A stretch of 64,000 nucleotides of DNA, taken from NCBI GenBank assembly GCA_963966185.1, contig CAWZYM010000126.1, forward strand, positions 1-64,000. The letters are read 5' to 3'. The stretch comes from Rhabditoides inermis. Taxonomy: Eukaryota; Nematoda; Chromadorea; Rhabditida; Rhabditidae. Shown here piece after piece: positions 1 through 9,771 of this stretch. The translations under genes and the position numbers were made by a program. The notes beneath the pieces were generated by a model that had not been told where the DNA came from, made no database searches, and was given only the letters and a program-made list of their open reading frames with translations. Every line of letters begins with the position of its first letter. Positions within the stretch are counted from its first letter, which is position 1.

Positions 1-490
1 GCATGAAACAAACATATAACTCACATTTCTGTTCCATGTTAGTGTAATGTTTGTTTCAGCCGACCATTTTCAAAGGTATCATTCTTCTGGATGAAACGTA
101 TTTTACGTAAAAAACGTATCAAAGAAGGATATGCAGTCAATGTTTTTACGTGTTATGATGTCATCGAATTAAGACAAATCTGACGTTGCAGAGGTTTATT
201 AATGCAAACGTAAACTCACAATGTACCAACAAGTAACACTCTCAACAACTGTAACAAAACGGGAGAACGGGGAGCAACAACGGGGGGACTTGGGAATACA
301 TAAGGAAACCAAGTAAATGAGAATCCAGAGACAACAACACACTCACAAACTAAAAAGAAGAACATTGATTGAACAATACGGGATGAAGGTGACATATACA
401 TTTACTCCATGAATTAATTTCTTCTTGGACACAAGAAGTATGAAAGGGGAGGGTGATGGTAGATGATGGTCAGGACGGGTGCGAACTCAC

Positions 491-560
491 AGCGTCGCTG
501 TCGATGAGCAGTGGGCACCGCTGTCGGGTTCCTTCATGACAGCCGAGCGAGCAGCTCTGC
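491..560 (-). pseudogene. Decayed ATPase exon remnant (VMKGAPER region)
   Basis: Reading minus, GTCATGAAG (VMK) is followed after a shift by RCPLLIDSDA and a GTGAGT donor at 490. This matches the order VMKGAPERxxxRCSTIL of the pump, with the Gly-Ala-Pro-Glu-Arg core lost to frame slips. The acceptor is not clear. The copy 2 equivalent is 10995-11064. Confidence 0.5.
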
Positions 561-1031
561 GAGCCACGACGTCTTCGTCATTTCCGTTAGTCACCTTGCC
601 AGTACGACCTTTAACATCTCTGAAAATAAGTCATACGTAACGTCAAATACCGAACGTCAAATTTACACTGAGTGCTATAATTCTATAGCTAAACCTGAGT
701 AAGACAAATGGTTAGCGCCTCTGCGTATTAGATTGAGGGTCTCTGGTTCATTTCCTCTTGCGACGAGCTTTTGTTATCACAACTTCCACTACCACCGAAA
801 CTGATTTTGCTATCTGATCACCAATCATGCTAACTAACATTTCGAAATCAGGCCGATGAAAAACTATGTGGAATAAACGCAGAACACAGTGAAATACGTA
901 ATACTGACCGTGCCGCCTTGAATAGCTTGTAGTCGTTGCGCTTGCGCTGAATTATTCATGATACATATTTAACCAGACTTTCTTTCACCGTTGCGCGTCT
1001 CTCTTTTTTCCCTGCTCTCTCCTCCACTCAC
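561..1031. other. ATPase intron, no gene seen
   Basis: AT-rich intronic sequence between the N-domain exon and the decayed exon. No conserved open frame, repeat or RNA gene recognised. Equivalent in copy 2: 11065-11535. Confidence 0.5.
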
Positions 1032-1198
1032 CTGATGGTACTTGTTGGTCGAGTTAAAGGGGATCTCGGCCACCTTAAGCGACTTCTCCCTGTATCCGAC
1101 CACGTTTTCGAGAGCGAGCTCGGTGACTTGAGCTGCGCAATCTCCGAAGCGTCTCTCGTGCACTCGCGGCGAAGCACGGGGATGTCGTCCTGTTCGGG
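1032..1198 (-). pseudogene. ATPase nucleotide-binding-domain exon with 1-nt deletion
   Basis: Acceptor TTTTTCAG, donor GTGAGT. One frame reads PEQDDIPVLRRECTRDASEIA. From about 1125-1126 the meaning continues in another frame as TELALENVVGYREKSLKV and IPFNSTNKYHQ. The family has LLKCxEL at the break, so one base of the Cys codon is missing. The conserved SDASESA-like and PFNSTNKY signatures identify the N domain. Confidence 0.85.
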
Positions 1199-1293
1199 CT
1201 GAAAAAGAGAACGGTTTGGTGGCTGCTCACATCTCTCTCCTCTCTACGACTCACGGAAATAGTTGTTGTCCGCGCCTCTGTTCATCAGCCCAC

Positions 1294-1965
1294 CTTGAAC
1301 TCGGCGCGGTTGCAGAGCGCGGCGTCGCGGGTGAGGGCCGTGGCCGTCTCGCTCTTCTTCGCTCCCACAGTCGACGTCTGGTTCTCGATCGTGTTCGTGT
1401 CGCACTCCTCGATCGTCTGTTCGTACCACATGTGCCCGACCGTCATCCTGTTCTGGGTGAGGGTGCCGGTCTTGTCGGAGCAGATGGTGGAGGTGGATCA
1501 GAGCGTCTCGACAGCCTCGATGTTCTTCACCAGGCAGTTTTTGGACGCCATGCGCTTGGCGGCTAGGATGATGCACACGGTGATGGTGGCGATGAGACCC
1601 TCGGGCACGTTGGCGACGATGATACCGATGAGGAAGACGACGGCGGTGAGCCAGTGGTAGCCGAGCACGAAGGCGATGATGAAGAACGTCACTCCCAGCA
1701 CCACGGCGACTCCAGTAATCAGGCGGATGAAGTGCTCGATCTCGCGAGCGATCGGCGTCATTCCAGTGTCCAGTCCCGAGGCGAGATGCGCAATGCGTCC
1801 CATCACGGTACGGTCTCCGGTGTAGACGACCACTCCCTTGGCAGTTACCTCGGCGGTGTTGGTGGAGAAGAAGGCGATCTTGCGCGTCTCCAGCGGGTTC
1901 TCGTTCGTGCAGTCGGGCGAGCGCGTCTGCGGCTCAGACTCTCCGGTCAGGGAAGAATTGTCGAC
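1294..1965 (-). pseudogene. ATPase TGES / M3-M4 / phosphorylation-site exon with nonsense codon
   Basis: A 672-bp exon that carries, in order, [17 protein letters not shown] (actuator TGES), [10 protein letters not shown], helix M3, helix M4 with [10 protein letters not shown] (cation site), [14 protein letters not shown], then TGA, then [20 protein letters not shown]. The last stretch holds the phosphorylated Asp in DKTGT and stays in the same frame to the donor at 1293. The stop (1498-1500) stands where the family has Gly, so GGA to TGA is the simplest change. The residues on both sides remain well conserved, so decay is recent or the stop is a sequence error. Confidence 0.9.
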
Positions 1966-2047
1966 CTGCAAGCATACAAGTTAAAATTTGAAGATGCTAC
2001 CAAGAAATTTCATTCGTATTCTCCCATTGTTCTTTGTGTTTGCCCAC

Positions 2048-2219
2048 CTTGAATCCGAAGGCGGAGATGATGCGTATGTCGGCGGGGACGCGATCGCCTC
2101 CCTTGACCTCGACGATGTCTCCGACGACCAGCTCCTTGGTGTGGATCTGCTGCTTCTGTCCGTCGCGCTGCACGAGGGCATGCGTGTCCGGAAAGTCGTC
2201 CGAGGTTCCGGGGTTCCAT
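2048..2219 (-). pseudogene. ATPase actuator-domain exon
   Basis: Acceptor CTTTCAG and donor GTGGGC bound this 172-bp exon. It reads [18 protein letters not shown] and then [19 protein letters not shown], the conserved part of the A domain just before the TGES loop. The first dozen residues do not fit the family well. The frame is open throughout. It splices to the next exon at [14 protein letters not shown]. Confidence 0.85.
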
Positions 2220-2342
2220 CTGAAAGAAGCGACAATCTAAACAACGGTCGGTCTCTTCAAACTTCTCGCGAATTTGCCCTGTGATGACATCATCACAAAT
2301 TAACATAATCATCAACGACCACTTTTCGTGTGTGTTACTCAC

Positions 2343-2459
2343 CTCGAACTCGACGCGGTTGCAGACGGTGGCTTCGCGGGTGCACCCACAGGAGAAAGGC
2401 GAATCCCCCGAAGAGGTTCTCGCAGAACTTGATCCACTCGGGGGGTAGCCGCAGCCGAC
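2343..2459 (-). pseudogene. Chimeric ATPase exon: start of M1 fused to P/N-domain-like segment
   Basis: Flanked by TTCAG on the 5' side and GTGAGT on the 3' side. The first two thirds read [21 protein letters not shown], the conserved cytosolic approach to and start of helix M1 (written here as 20 of its residues or fewer: [20 protein letters not shown]). The remainder, in a different frame, reads [15 protein letters not shown], which parallels [15 protein letters not shown] at the end of the 1294-1965 exon. The rest of M1 and M2 is therefore replaced by a piece homologous to a downstream exon, and the frame changes at the join. I infer an ancient deletion or unequal exchange between paralogous exons. 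Confidence 0.75.
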
Positions 2460-2837
2460 CTGAAGACATACAATGCAGTGCGTTCAGACTAGTTTCTGAT
2501 CATAGAATATATTAACATCATTCGAATAAAACAACTATAACAAAAACAATACACAACAACAACAACAAAGTAACAAAAAAACAATAAAAATGGCGGTAAT
2601 GATGATTAATAAAAACAATCCGAGAAGCGAATTTCTCACTACGATACACAACCAAGCACCATATTTCAAAAAAAATTATTTCTACCATTCTAATCGTGTT
2701 GAATATTCACGAATTAAGCTTACGACTGTTTTAATCGAGAAAAAAAACATATTCGGGCGTTCTACGGCGAGAAATCCTGCGTTGACCATTTGTTTTACGT
2801 ATTAACCCCTTCTTCTTAATACATACATTTACAATCA

Positions 2838-2915
2838 CTTGGTCAGCCAATGTAATGGTTAGCGAGCTTAGCTAGTGAGCAGGCGGCGCGAGTTCAATTC
2901 CTGCTGCTGGTCAAC
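2838..2915 (+). repeat. tRNA-like SINE head a (copy 1)
   Basis: TGGTTAGCGAG (2856-2866) resembles a pol III A box and GAGTTCAATTCC (2890-2901) a B box, at tRNA spacing. The acceptor stem does not pair convincingly, so this is a tRNA-derived SINE promoter rather than a working tRNA gene. Copy 2: 13342-13419. Confidence 0.55.
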
Positions 2916-2998
2916 ATTGTAACATTTCATTTCTTCTCCACTTGTTCCGCAGTAGGCCCATGACTGTGAATAACAAGATCTTAACAAACGTATATCTT

Positions 2999-3384
2999 AA
3001 AGGAACAGTGGCGACTTATTTTTGGCTCGGAGTATTATTAAAAATCATATTAACCTAACACATTTGCAATTTTTGCGAAAGAACCACGATTCTGCGTTAC
3101 TTTCGAATCTGCAACTGCCAAGGATGCAGCTGAAAATTTGAATTCAAAATTGGTCCCACCACGAATAGCCTACCGCCCAACGCTTCAATACTGCAAAAAT
3201 TGGGGTCGGAGACATAAGCGCAAATGAACGACGGCCTTTCACTTGCTTCATGGCTCAGTGCATGTGCGCTGCGTTGTGGCCCCGAGCTTCGCGGGTTCGA
3301 TTCCGGTCACCGCCAAATGTTTTGTTCGTGTGAAAATGAGGAGTTGATGCAGGTTGTGGCAGAAATAAGTCGCCACTGTGGCTT
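2999..3384. repeat. Short inverted repeat joining the two SINE heads
   Basis: CAGTGGCGACTTATTT at 3006-3021 faces its reverse complement at 3363-3378 inside about 28 bp of weaker symmetry. It also occurs in copy 2. It suggests a SINE-SINE composite or a foldback derivative. Confidence 0.6.
3243..3320 (+). repeat. tRNA-like SINE head b (copy 1)
   Basis: A-box-like TGGCTCAGTGC (3251-3261) and a near-perfect B box GGGTTCGATTCC (3293-3304). Downstream, AAATAAGTCGCCACTG (3363-3378) is the reverse complement of 3006-3021, which follows head a, so the two heads belong to one composite element. Copy 2: 13754-13823. Confidence 0.55.
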
Positions 3385-4551
3385 TAAGCCATTTCAAGGC
3401 TTATTTGTGTCTCAACTCTTCGAAAATGTGTCATTTTTATACAATTTTCTAAAATGGTAAAAAGGTCGAAATGCGATACCTTAAAAAAGTGGTCGAAATA
3501 TTGCGCTAAAAAATGGATGGATTTCAAGCCCCCTTTGCACATTTCTTTGGTAGTTTCGAGAGAAAGCGAATGAATTTATTTATCCGCAAAATGTAAAATT
3601 AGAAAAAAAATAGCATCGAAGCGCAGTTGTTCCTTCTGTTCATTTTGGAAGACAGCACAGGTGCTGCGGATGAAGACAAAACTAATGAGGATTTTTGTAG
3701 AGGATCTCTGATTAGGCCGGGGCATTAATCCCATTATCCACAGATCACCACACATCTCTCGGGCGAGAGGAGGAGGGGATGAAGAGAGAGAGACAAGAAT
3801 GGCACGGATAGGTTTATCTGCGCATCATACAGGTGAGGGATTGTGGATTCTTTGGTATAGGACGCGGGATATCGCCCGGCGTCCCACGGGATTACCTGCA
3901 CTGGGCCGCGGATCTCAACTGGGGATGGGAGGGGAGAGTCGAGTCGGCGTCGGGAGGAGTCGAGTGGGTGAGGGCATACTACTGGGGGATTCTACTGGGC
4001 TTATATACGGGATCATTGAGGTGGGTGTCGGCGTGCGTCAATGGCTGGCGATTCATCCGGATGTTGTGCGAGAGTGTGCGAGAGAGCGTGCCCGGCGCGG
4101 AGAGTCCGACGCGCCGACCCTGGAATGGCGAGTGTTATGGTTTGCAATTCATCTGTTGTGGTTCACAACCCCGCATGTTTGGGTAGATCCTGTGTCCCCT
4201 GAGACCCCGTCTGTGTCACCGTAGTGAATCATGGGCCTCATATCTCTTCCCGTGAGATGAAGTGCTAATTAGGTGTCTAATTATCCTTGGATGCGCTTTC
4301 CCCACACGCTCCATCTATCCCAGAGATTAGCAAAACTTGCGCTACTTTACAATTTGGGAAGACAGCACAGGTGCTGCGGATGAAGGAAGGGGATACCCCC
4401 ATTACAGCTGAGCTCCGCCGGAACGAATTTGGGAAGTTCTTCTTGTATAGTCTGCAATATGTTGCTATGTATCTTCTTTTAAACCCCCTCCCCCTCCTCC
4501 CTCATCATGCGGGACCGCATTATGTGATCAATGTAAAAATCATCTACTCAC
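3385..4551. other. Non-coding stretch with a 29-bp direct repeat
   Basis: AT-rich to about 3720, then GT-rich to 4230. A 29-bp direct repeat with core GACAGCACAGGTGCTGCGG lies at 3647-3675 and 4357-4385. Two overlapping open frames (3799-4224 and 3833-4186) look compositional: they overlap on the same strand and resemble no family I know. Copy 2: about 13889-15056. Confidence 0.4.
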
Positions 4552-4908
4552 CGGCTGAACCTGCGATGCCAAGAAGATAGCGTCCTGATAGTTCAGCACA
4601 GCAAAGCCAATTTGAGCGTACACCATGTTTCTTTTCCACGTTCTACAATCGCGGGACTTGATACCGCAAGGTTGTGGAACAATCCACATACACTTCTGAA
4701 ACGGAAATAAAAAGGTATCCGGGTTCAATTAGGTCTGCCAAAATTCTTGACAAATCATGAAAGCCACCTAACTAACTAGAATCACAATGAAATAGTGCAC
4801 TTGAGCGAATTCATCATCTTTTGCAAGACTTACTTCATAGTCGGGGACGTTTTGCGATTGCGCAACGACAGAAATGAGGACAAAGACGGTGAAGCCACGT
4901 AGCATCAT
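4552..4908 (-). CDS. Small secreted protein gene S2, first two exons (copy 1)
   Basis: Exon 1 (4834-4908) begins MMLRGFTVFVLISVVAQS, a clear signal peptide with likely cleavage near residue 18, and ends NVPDYE before GTAAGT. After a 138-bp intron, exon 2 (4552-4695) starts after TTTCAG and reads KCMWIVPQPCGIKSRDC and so on for 48 residues, ending QVQP before GTGAGT. Both boundaries are phase 0. Three cysteines in the first 17 residues of exon 2 suggest a secreted disulfide-bonded product. I cannot find the next exon, so the 3' end is missing or undetected. No family recognised. The neighbour at 5115-6494 has the same plan, a signal-peptide exon then an exon starting with Lys, so they may be diverged relatives. 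Confidence 0.6.
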
Positions 4909-5114
4909 TGCCTGATTGTGAGTGAAAGAAAACTCGGGACGGCGAATGGATAGAGCGAAGAAATGAATCACAAACATTTTTCACCATTTGTTTTGTCTTG
5001 ACAAAGCGAGCTGATTCAGCGCTTTGTTACATTTTGCTTTGTCATCGTTCGCCTTGTAAAGAAGAGTTTATCACAAAAAAGAACAGTTGGAAAAGTTTAT
5101 CAAAAATAAAGGAA

Positions 5115-6494
5115 TTAGTGTTTCATTGTGAGAGATAGGGAAGATAAGCATTGGAACTTCGGTGGAACGGCGTGCTTCTGGATAAGTTTGAGAAAAGTAT
5201 CGTAGTCTTCGGCGACGTACATCCCGGAATCATTGCACCATAGACGCCTTCCTTTACACTTCTTACCCGTGGCGACATCGTCGTCAACCAAAGTGAACGT
5301 GTTCACTGGATACAGCGACTGAAATGAAACCTTTCTCTCTCTCTACCTCCCTATGATGTATTTACATACATACATATACATATTTATACGGTGATAGGAC
5401 CGTGGGGTGAGGAAAGAATAGGCAACTTCGGTAGCTTATATTGCGGCAATATCAAGATCCATGGCGTATTAGAAGCTTTTGACTTCACTTGGTCATTAGA
5501 CCCCCTAGGCTCCTTTGATTTGAACCTTCTTTGAAAATTCTCCATCTTATTTAGGGTTCGTTAAAATATCAAAACGGCTAAAATATCATTAAAATATCAT
5601 TCCTAACTTTTCAACGGGAAAATGAAGCGGTTTCTGTGATATAATAATCACGAAAATTAACACTGAAAACTTAAAAATATCATTAAAATATCATTTTCAT
5701 TCTTTTCTGTACAGCTTTTTTTTATGTTTTGCGGTTGCAAAAACGCCCAAAAATTGGAGAAGTTTTCTTTTTCTCCTTTTTTCTCAACCACTGTCCCGGA
5801 GAAAAATAATTTGAACAGGAAGAGATAAATACGACCGACTCTGATATTTTAGTGATGTTTTACGTTTTAAAATGAAAACCGAGTGATATATCAATCACCC
5901 TAAAATCAGTGCAATAATATTTTAATGATATTTTAGGTGATATTTTAACGAACCCTAATCTTATTATAATCTATTCCTAATATTATTATCTTGTTTATAC
6001 CTGAATGCGTGCAAGAATGCTGGTCTCCGGCTCGTTGTTGCTGCGTAGTGGATAATTAAGTGGAGTAGCACCCGGAACAATCTTCTGAAATTACAAGGAA
6101 TTAAACAAGATTCCTTTACTTCTATGTTTCAACTGATCAACAAGAGATAAGAGATTAAAAAGGCGAAATTTGAAATGTATTCGTATTTACTGGCAAGATA
6201 TTATGCAGTTATTTATTATCTGTTGTAATCTAATTTAATTTTGTTTTTACTTTTTTTTGGTTTCTGTGCTATATCGTCACACCATATAGGTGTATATAAA
6301 TAAATAAATATCTCTCTCTTCCTTACGTGTTGATTAAGACGGTGGAAGAGGGTGGCCGACTTGCAATACTTTCCTACTCCACGCCACTCGCATCGGAGGT
6401 GGACGCATTTGGAAGAATCGACGAGTACCACAAGCAACGCTGTAGTAGTGGAAAGAGATGCAATCAAAAACAGTAGTACAGTCAGACGTTCCAT
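5115..6494 (-). CDS. Small secreted protein gene S1, three exons (copy 1)
   Basis: Exon 1 (6327-6494) encodes 56 residues from MERLTVLLFLIASLSTTTAL, a signal peptide; exon 2 (6001-6084) encodes 28; exon 3 (5115-5318) encodes 67 and a TAA stop. Donors GTAAGG and GTATAA and acceptors TTCTG/TTTCAG-type are in place, and all junctions are phase 0, giving a 151-residue protein. Cysteines occur at positions 30, 35 and 44 and in KKCKGRRLWC in exon 3. Intron 2 carries the 408-bp MITE. The open, phase-consistent three-exon structure supports a real gene, but I recognise no family. The start is the first ATG that gives a signal peptide; upstream in-frame sequence has no such hydrophobic run. Confidence 0.65.
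5551..5958. mobile_element. 408-bp MITE with TTAGGGTTCG termini (copy 1)
   Basis: Terminal inverted repeats TTAGGGTTCGTTAAAATATC face each other. Flanks TCTTAT (5545-5550 and 5959-5964) look like a 6-bp target-site duplication. The interior is AT-rich with repeated AAAATATCATT and no open frame, so it is non-autonomous. It lies in intron 2 of gene S1. Superfamily unclear; a shorter TA or TTA duplication is possible because the termini themselves begin TTA. Confidence 0.8.
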
Positions 6495-6765
6495 CGCCCC
6501 ACACTGACCAACCAGTCCCCACATCTAGGCGGGGCACTTTTACTTTCCCTTTCACCAATCGACCTTGCCCTTATTCCCTCTCAAAAGGATTGCAACAACA
6601 AGAAAAGACAGATCTAGAGTCGGATTATATGTACATATGATAAGATAGTAGGTTGTTGTGGGTTATCCTCTATGTAGGTTAATAAAAAGGGGAATACAAC
6701 CGATATCGATCGGGGACTTTGCTAGCTTAATCGATCAATATTGCTACGGTTACCAGAGCCGTAGG

Positions 6766-6888
6766 ACGAAGGAGAGAGAGGGGGGGGGGAGAAAGCGAGA
6801 GAGAGGGGGGGAGAAAGAGAGCGAGAGATAGAGGGGAGGGAGAGACAGAGAGAGAGGGGGGGAGAAAGAGAGCGAGAGATAGAGAGGG

Positions 6889-6983
<95 letters not shown>

Positions 6984-7018
6984 AGGGAGATAGAGAGAGA
7001 GAAAGGGGGGAGAGACGA
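6766..7018. repeat. GA-rich microsatellite
   Basis: Imperfect (GA)n with G runs across about 250 bp. The long Ser-Leu open frame read on the minus strand is a by-product of the dinucleotide. The same G-run-plus-GA pattern recurs at 9008-9095. Confidence 0.95.
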
Positions 7019-7288
7019 GTGAGCATCGTCAGCAAGAGCTGCATCCCAATCGCTCCCACCCCCGATATCGATCGATCGTATCTACCTACTGTAGCCTACA
7101 GTAATCCCTCCCCACCTTTCAAGTCTCCTCCTTGATGGTTCCTGAGGCAGGCAAGATAGGAGGCAGATTCGGCAGGGAAGCTGGGCAATGGCGGAGAGTC
7201 GAGGGCGGGACTGCAGAGCGCACCCTCATCTCTTTCTCAATCTCTTCTGACAGAATGTCGGTCATTTATTGATAGACATCCCTCTGCA
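7009..7288. repeat. Dispersed repeat R1, copy A
   Basis: From GAGAGACGAGTGAGCATCG to CATCCCTCTGC, closely matching 9091-9370. Both copies directly follow a GA microsatellite, so the microsatellite is probably part of the repeat family. Confidence 0.85.
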
Positions 7289-7387
7289 TACACATCACCA
7301 TACATATATACGAAAAACCCACTGGCCATTTCAAATAAAATAAAAAACACACACATACATTACTCAATCTGTCTTTCAACCAATTTA

Positions 7388-7652
7388 TTATGAAAACGTG
7401 ATCAAGGAGTGCTCAATAGGGAGGTTCTTGCGACGGACCAAGCCGTCTTCTTTGAACGCCGTCGGGGTGTTGGCCAGTCGATGGTGATGCGGTCGTTGTT
7501 GGTGTCCTCCTCTCCGTACTTGAACGCGTCGTCAGAGACGGCCATCGGCACGTTCTCCTTAGAGTCGAGCACTCCGCGCGGCGAGTCGACGCCGAGACGC
7601 TTCATGTTGGTGGTCCTGAAGGCCCATCCGATGCGGCAGCCTCCGTAGTGAT
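7388..7652 (-). CDS. Terminal exon of an unrecognised gene (1-nt lesion)
   Basis: After acceptor CATTCCAG the minus strand reads [20 protein letters not shown] and continues through [16 protein letters not shown] and ITIDWP. From there a second frame continues sensibly as [20 protein letters not shown] to SLITFS and TAA at 7388-7390; a single A missing in the CCA-ACA run near 7475 explains the shift. An AATAAA overlaps the stop codon region (about 7384-7389), which is compact but common for nematode 3' ends. I do not recognise the family and see no matching upstream exons. Confidence 0.5.
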
Positions 7653-7787
7653 CTGGAATGGCGGGGAGTAGGGTACAACATTTACATATGTAAATTGGGG
7701 CAAAATCCAAGATGCACTGTCAAAGAAATGTATGTTCTAGAAACAAGGGCTCAGAGCTCAGAGTACAATACCTCCCCTACATCACAT

Positions 7788-8000
7788 ATCTTTCTCAATC
7801 TCTTCAGACAGAATATCGGTCATTTATCGATAGATATCCCTCTGCTCTCAACATCAGACCACTATCCCATTTCTATAGTATTCCGTCCTACACATCAACC
7901 CTCACGTGAGTGTTATCAAATAACGAACACTCACTGTGAAGCAGGTCAACATGTAGGACAGACACTAATCGATGGGTGAAACGTATCACATACAAAACGG
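7788..8000. repeat. Dispersed repeat R3, copy 1
   Basis: CTTTCTCAATCTCTTC through ATCGATGGGTGAAACG, matching 9306-9522 and partly 17513-17667. It contains CACGTGAGTG facing AACACTCACTG, a short imperfect hairpin. Confidence 0.85.
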
Positions 8001-8839
8001 GACACGTCTAATCTCTCTCTCTCCTCTCTCTCTCTCCCAATCACTATACTCCACCGTTAATCATTAATGAAGCAGTGTCACCCTTCTACTTTCCGGTCCA
8101 CTCAATCCTTCACCAAATAACTCACAGAAATCGCTGATAATTCTAAATACCTGAGTGGAGCGAGCTCATCCCACAAATCCACGAAGAGACAATCGAATAC
8201 TCGAAAGCAATCTATCACTATGGGACGAACACCTCATTGAAGATGATCGATCGACACAAAAAGTACTATGCCCGCCGGACAGATTATTCTGCAAATATCG
8301 TTCATGTAGCGTCCTTCTTCCACTTCACATTTTCCCTTTAACCCAGCGGCGACCCATGTGAAACATGCCAAAACGTGCGCGTGTCTGGAAAGTGATGTGT
8401 TCCAGACATCCATACCAGACACTCACGTGATTGTTGTGCGCCAGACAGCGTACGTGAATCGTATCAGACGACGAGCACTCAGAATCAGCCGTAATGAGAT
8501 TCGAGCAGGATAATGTCCGATCGCCTCGATTAGCCTCGCTTCGACCCGTACAAAAAGGGGGCGCCCGGGTCGGGGCGGGGCGTCTTAGAGTAACGTCAAC
8601 GTCCGAACCTCTACGCCTGCATTCTCTACGTCCGCCGACGCCAGCCTTCACAACGTGGGACAACCACCGGACACACTATACTCTTCCTAAGGTACGGTCC
8701 ATCAATTCATGTAGCTGGAACTAGGAAAGGGAAAGTATTGATCGCATGGCACCATGCGTAGACAATCGATATCATACACTTACTACATCTGATTGATCAT
8801 TATATACCTTCTCTCGACAAAAGACTAACTAGCTGTGAA
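8001..8839. other. Intergenic, repeat-derived
   Basis: No convincing gene. TC-rich near 8015-8040. Positions about 8491-8580 (AATGAGATTC ... GATTAGCCT ... GTACAAAAAGGGGGCGC) match, inverted, about 24010-24090, so this is another dispersed element. Confidence 0.5.
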
Positions 8840-8960
8840 ACAGCGGCGGTGGCCTAGTGGGTAGAGCGGTTGTCTGTCAAGTGGGTTTGCACCCTGTCTA
8901 CGCACTTCATTTTGCCGGCATTCTCCGGACTGGTACCGAGTACTATTCCAAACAATCCGT
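8840..8960 (+). repeat. tRNA-headed SINE, CAGCGGCGGTGG family
   Basis: CAGCGGCGGTGGCCTAGTGG then GTAGAGCGG is an A-box-like tRNA head; further on, TTCATTTTGCCGGCATTCTC parallels the tail of the copies at 23525 and 23950. The B box is degraded here (GGGTTTGCACCC). Confidence 0.7.
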
Positions 8961-9006
8961 TGGCTAAACTACAAGTACTCTACCGACGCATTCGCTATCT
9001 GTGGCT

Positions 9007-9007
<1 letters not shown>

Positions 9008-9048
<41 letters not shown>

Positions 9049-9095
9049 AGAGAGAGAGAGAGAGAGAGGAGGGAGAGGGAGAGAGAGAGGGGAGA
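9008..9095. repeat. GA microsatellite with G run
   Basis: (GA)n with a nine-G run in the middle, directly upstream of R1 copy B. Confidence 0.95.
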
Positions 9096-9370
9096 GACGA
9101 GTGAGCATCGCCAGCAAGAGCTGCATCCCAATCGCTCCCACCCCCGATATCGATCGATCGTATCTACCTACTGTAGCCTACAGTAATCCCTCACCACCTT
9201 TCAAGTCTCCTCCTTGATGGTTCCTGAGGCAGGCAAGATATAGGAGGCAGATTCGACAAGGAATGGCGGAGAGTCGAGGGCGGGACTGCAGAGCGCACCC
9301 TCATCTCTTTCTCAATTTCTTCTGATAGAATATCGGTCATTTATCGATAGATATCCCTCTGCTCTCAACA
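9091..9370. repeat. Dispersed repeat R1, copy B
   Basis: Second copy of R1. Here it runs directly into R3 (9306-9522), whereas in copy A the two are separated by about 500 bp that contain the exon at 7388-7652. Confidence 0.85.
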
Positions 9371-9522
9371 TCAGACCACTATCCCATTTCTATAGTATTC
9401 CGTCCTACACATCAACCCTCACGTGAGTGTTATCAAATAACGAACACTCACTGTGAAGCAGGTCAACATGTAGGACAGACACTAATCGATGGGTGAAACG
9501 TATCACATACAAAACGGGACAC
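9306..9522. repeat. Dispersed repeat R3, copy 2
   Basis: Near-identical to 7788-8000, with the same hairpin-like CACGTGAGTG segment. No open frame. Confidence 0.85.
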
Positions 9523-9771
9523 TAGTATACCGGATCACATTCAAATCTTTCAAATCTTTCACATTCAAACCGACGCATTCGCTATCGGTGGCTGAAACTG
9601 CGCATGTTTTTAACGTAGTTGTAAGGTAGAAAGAACTAGAGTAGTGAAATGGTGGAAATGAGCTTCGATCTGACAAGTCGGACAATTTTCCGACACCACA
9701 CCACACTTCCTATTCCACAGCACTAGCACACCTGAGAAAATAGTATTGTATAAGTAGCCATCACGTCCAAT
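9523..9771. other. Upstream region of the DM9-like gene
   Basis: No gene seen. It may hold the promoter and 5' UTR of the plus-strand gene starting at 9772, but no motif is distinctive. Confidence 0.3.

Larger units (their letters stand above)
491..2459 (-). pseudogene. Na+/K+-ATPase alpha subunit fragment, copy 1 (broken)
   Basis: Minus-strand exons with good splice sites read as the middle of a P-type Na+/K+-ATPase alpha subunit, the plasma-membrane pump that exchanges Na+ for K+. In order they carry the start of M1, the actuator domain, M3-M4 with the phosphorylation loop, and part of the nucleotide-binding domain. Wording such as LASGLDTG and [11 protein letters not shown] is nematode EAT-6-like. 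Seen lesions: a TGA between ...EAVETL and [15 protein letters not shown], a 1-nt deletion in the 1032-1198 exon, a scrambled first exon, and a decayed exon at 491-560. The N-terminal exons and everything after the N domain are absent. Family members are about 1000 residues; only some 450 are represented here. Very likely a pseudogene. Confidence 0.88.
1..6673. repeat. Segmental duplication, copy 1
   Basis: Positions 1-6673 match 10505-17178 in the same orientation. I counted about a dozen differences by eye, mostly homopolymer length changes (near 2750, 3605, 5716) and single substitutions (near 2487, 4785, 4973, 5150, 5385). Homology stops just after the shared GGTTATCCTCT near 6673/17177. 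The left end lies beyond the window. The repeat period is about 10.5 kb, with a 3.8-kb spacer not present in the other copy. High identity, together with ATPase lesions present in both copies, implies a recent duplication of an already broken locus. Confidence 0.95.

Noticed and set aside
1216..1660. Plus-strand and alternative minus-strand frames over the ATPase exon
   Set aside because: Shadow frames of the GC-rich coding exon.
3243..3320. Functional tRNA gene
   Set aside because: B box is good, but the acceptor and anticodon stems do not fold convincingly, and the segment is part of a SINE-like inverted repeat.
3799..4224. 141-codon plus-strand frame (also 14304-14729)
   Set aside because: Overlapped by a second same-strand frame, GT-rich composition, no splice signals or familiar residues; its conservation between copies reflects the recent duplication only.
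5551..5958. Interstitial telomere repeat
   Set aside because: TTAGGG occurs once per end, as part of a terminal inverted repeat, not in tandem.
6727..7059. 110-codon Ser-Leu frame
   Set aside because: Translation of a GA microsatellite.
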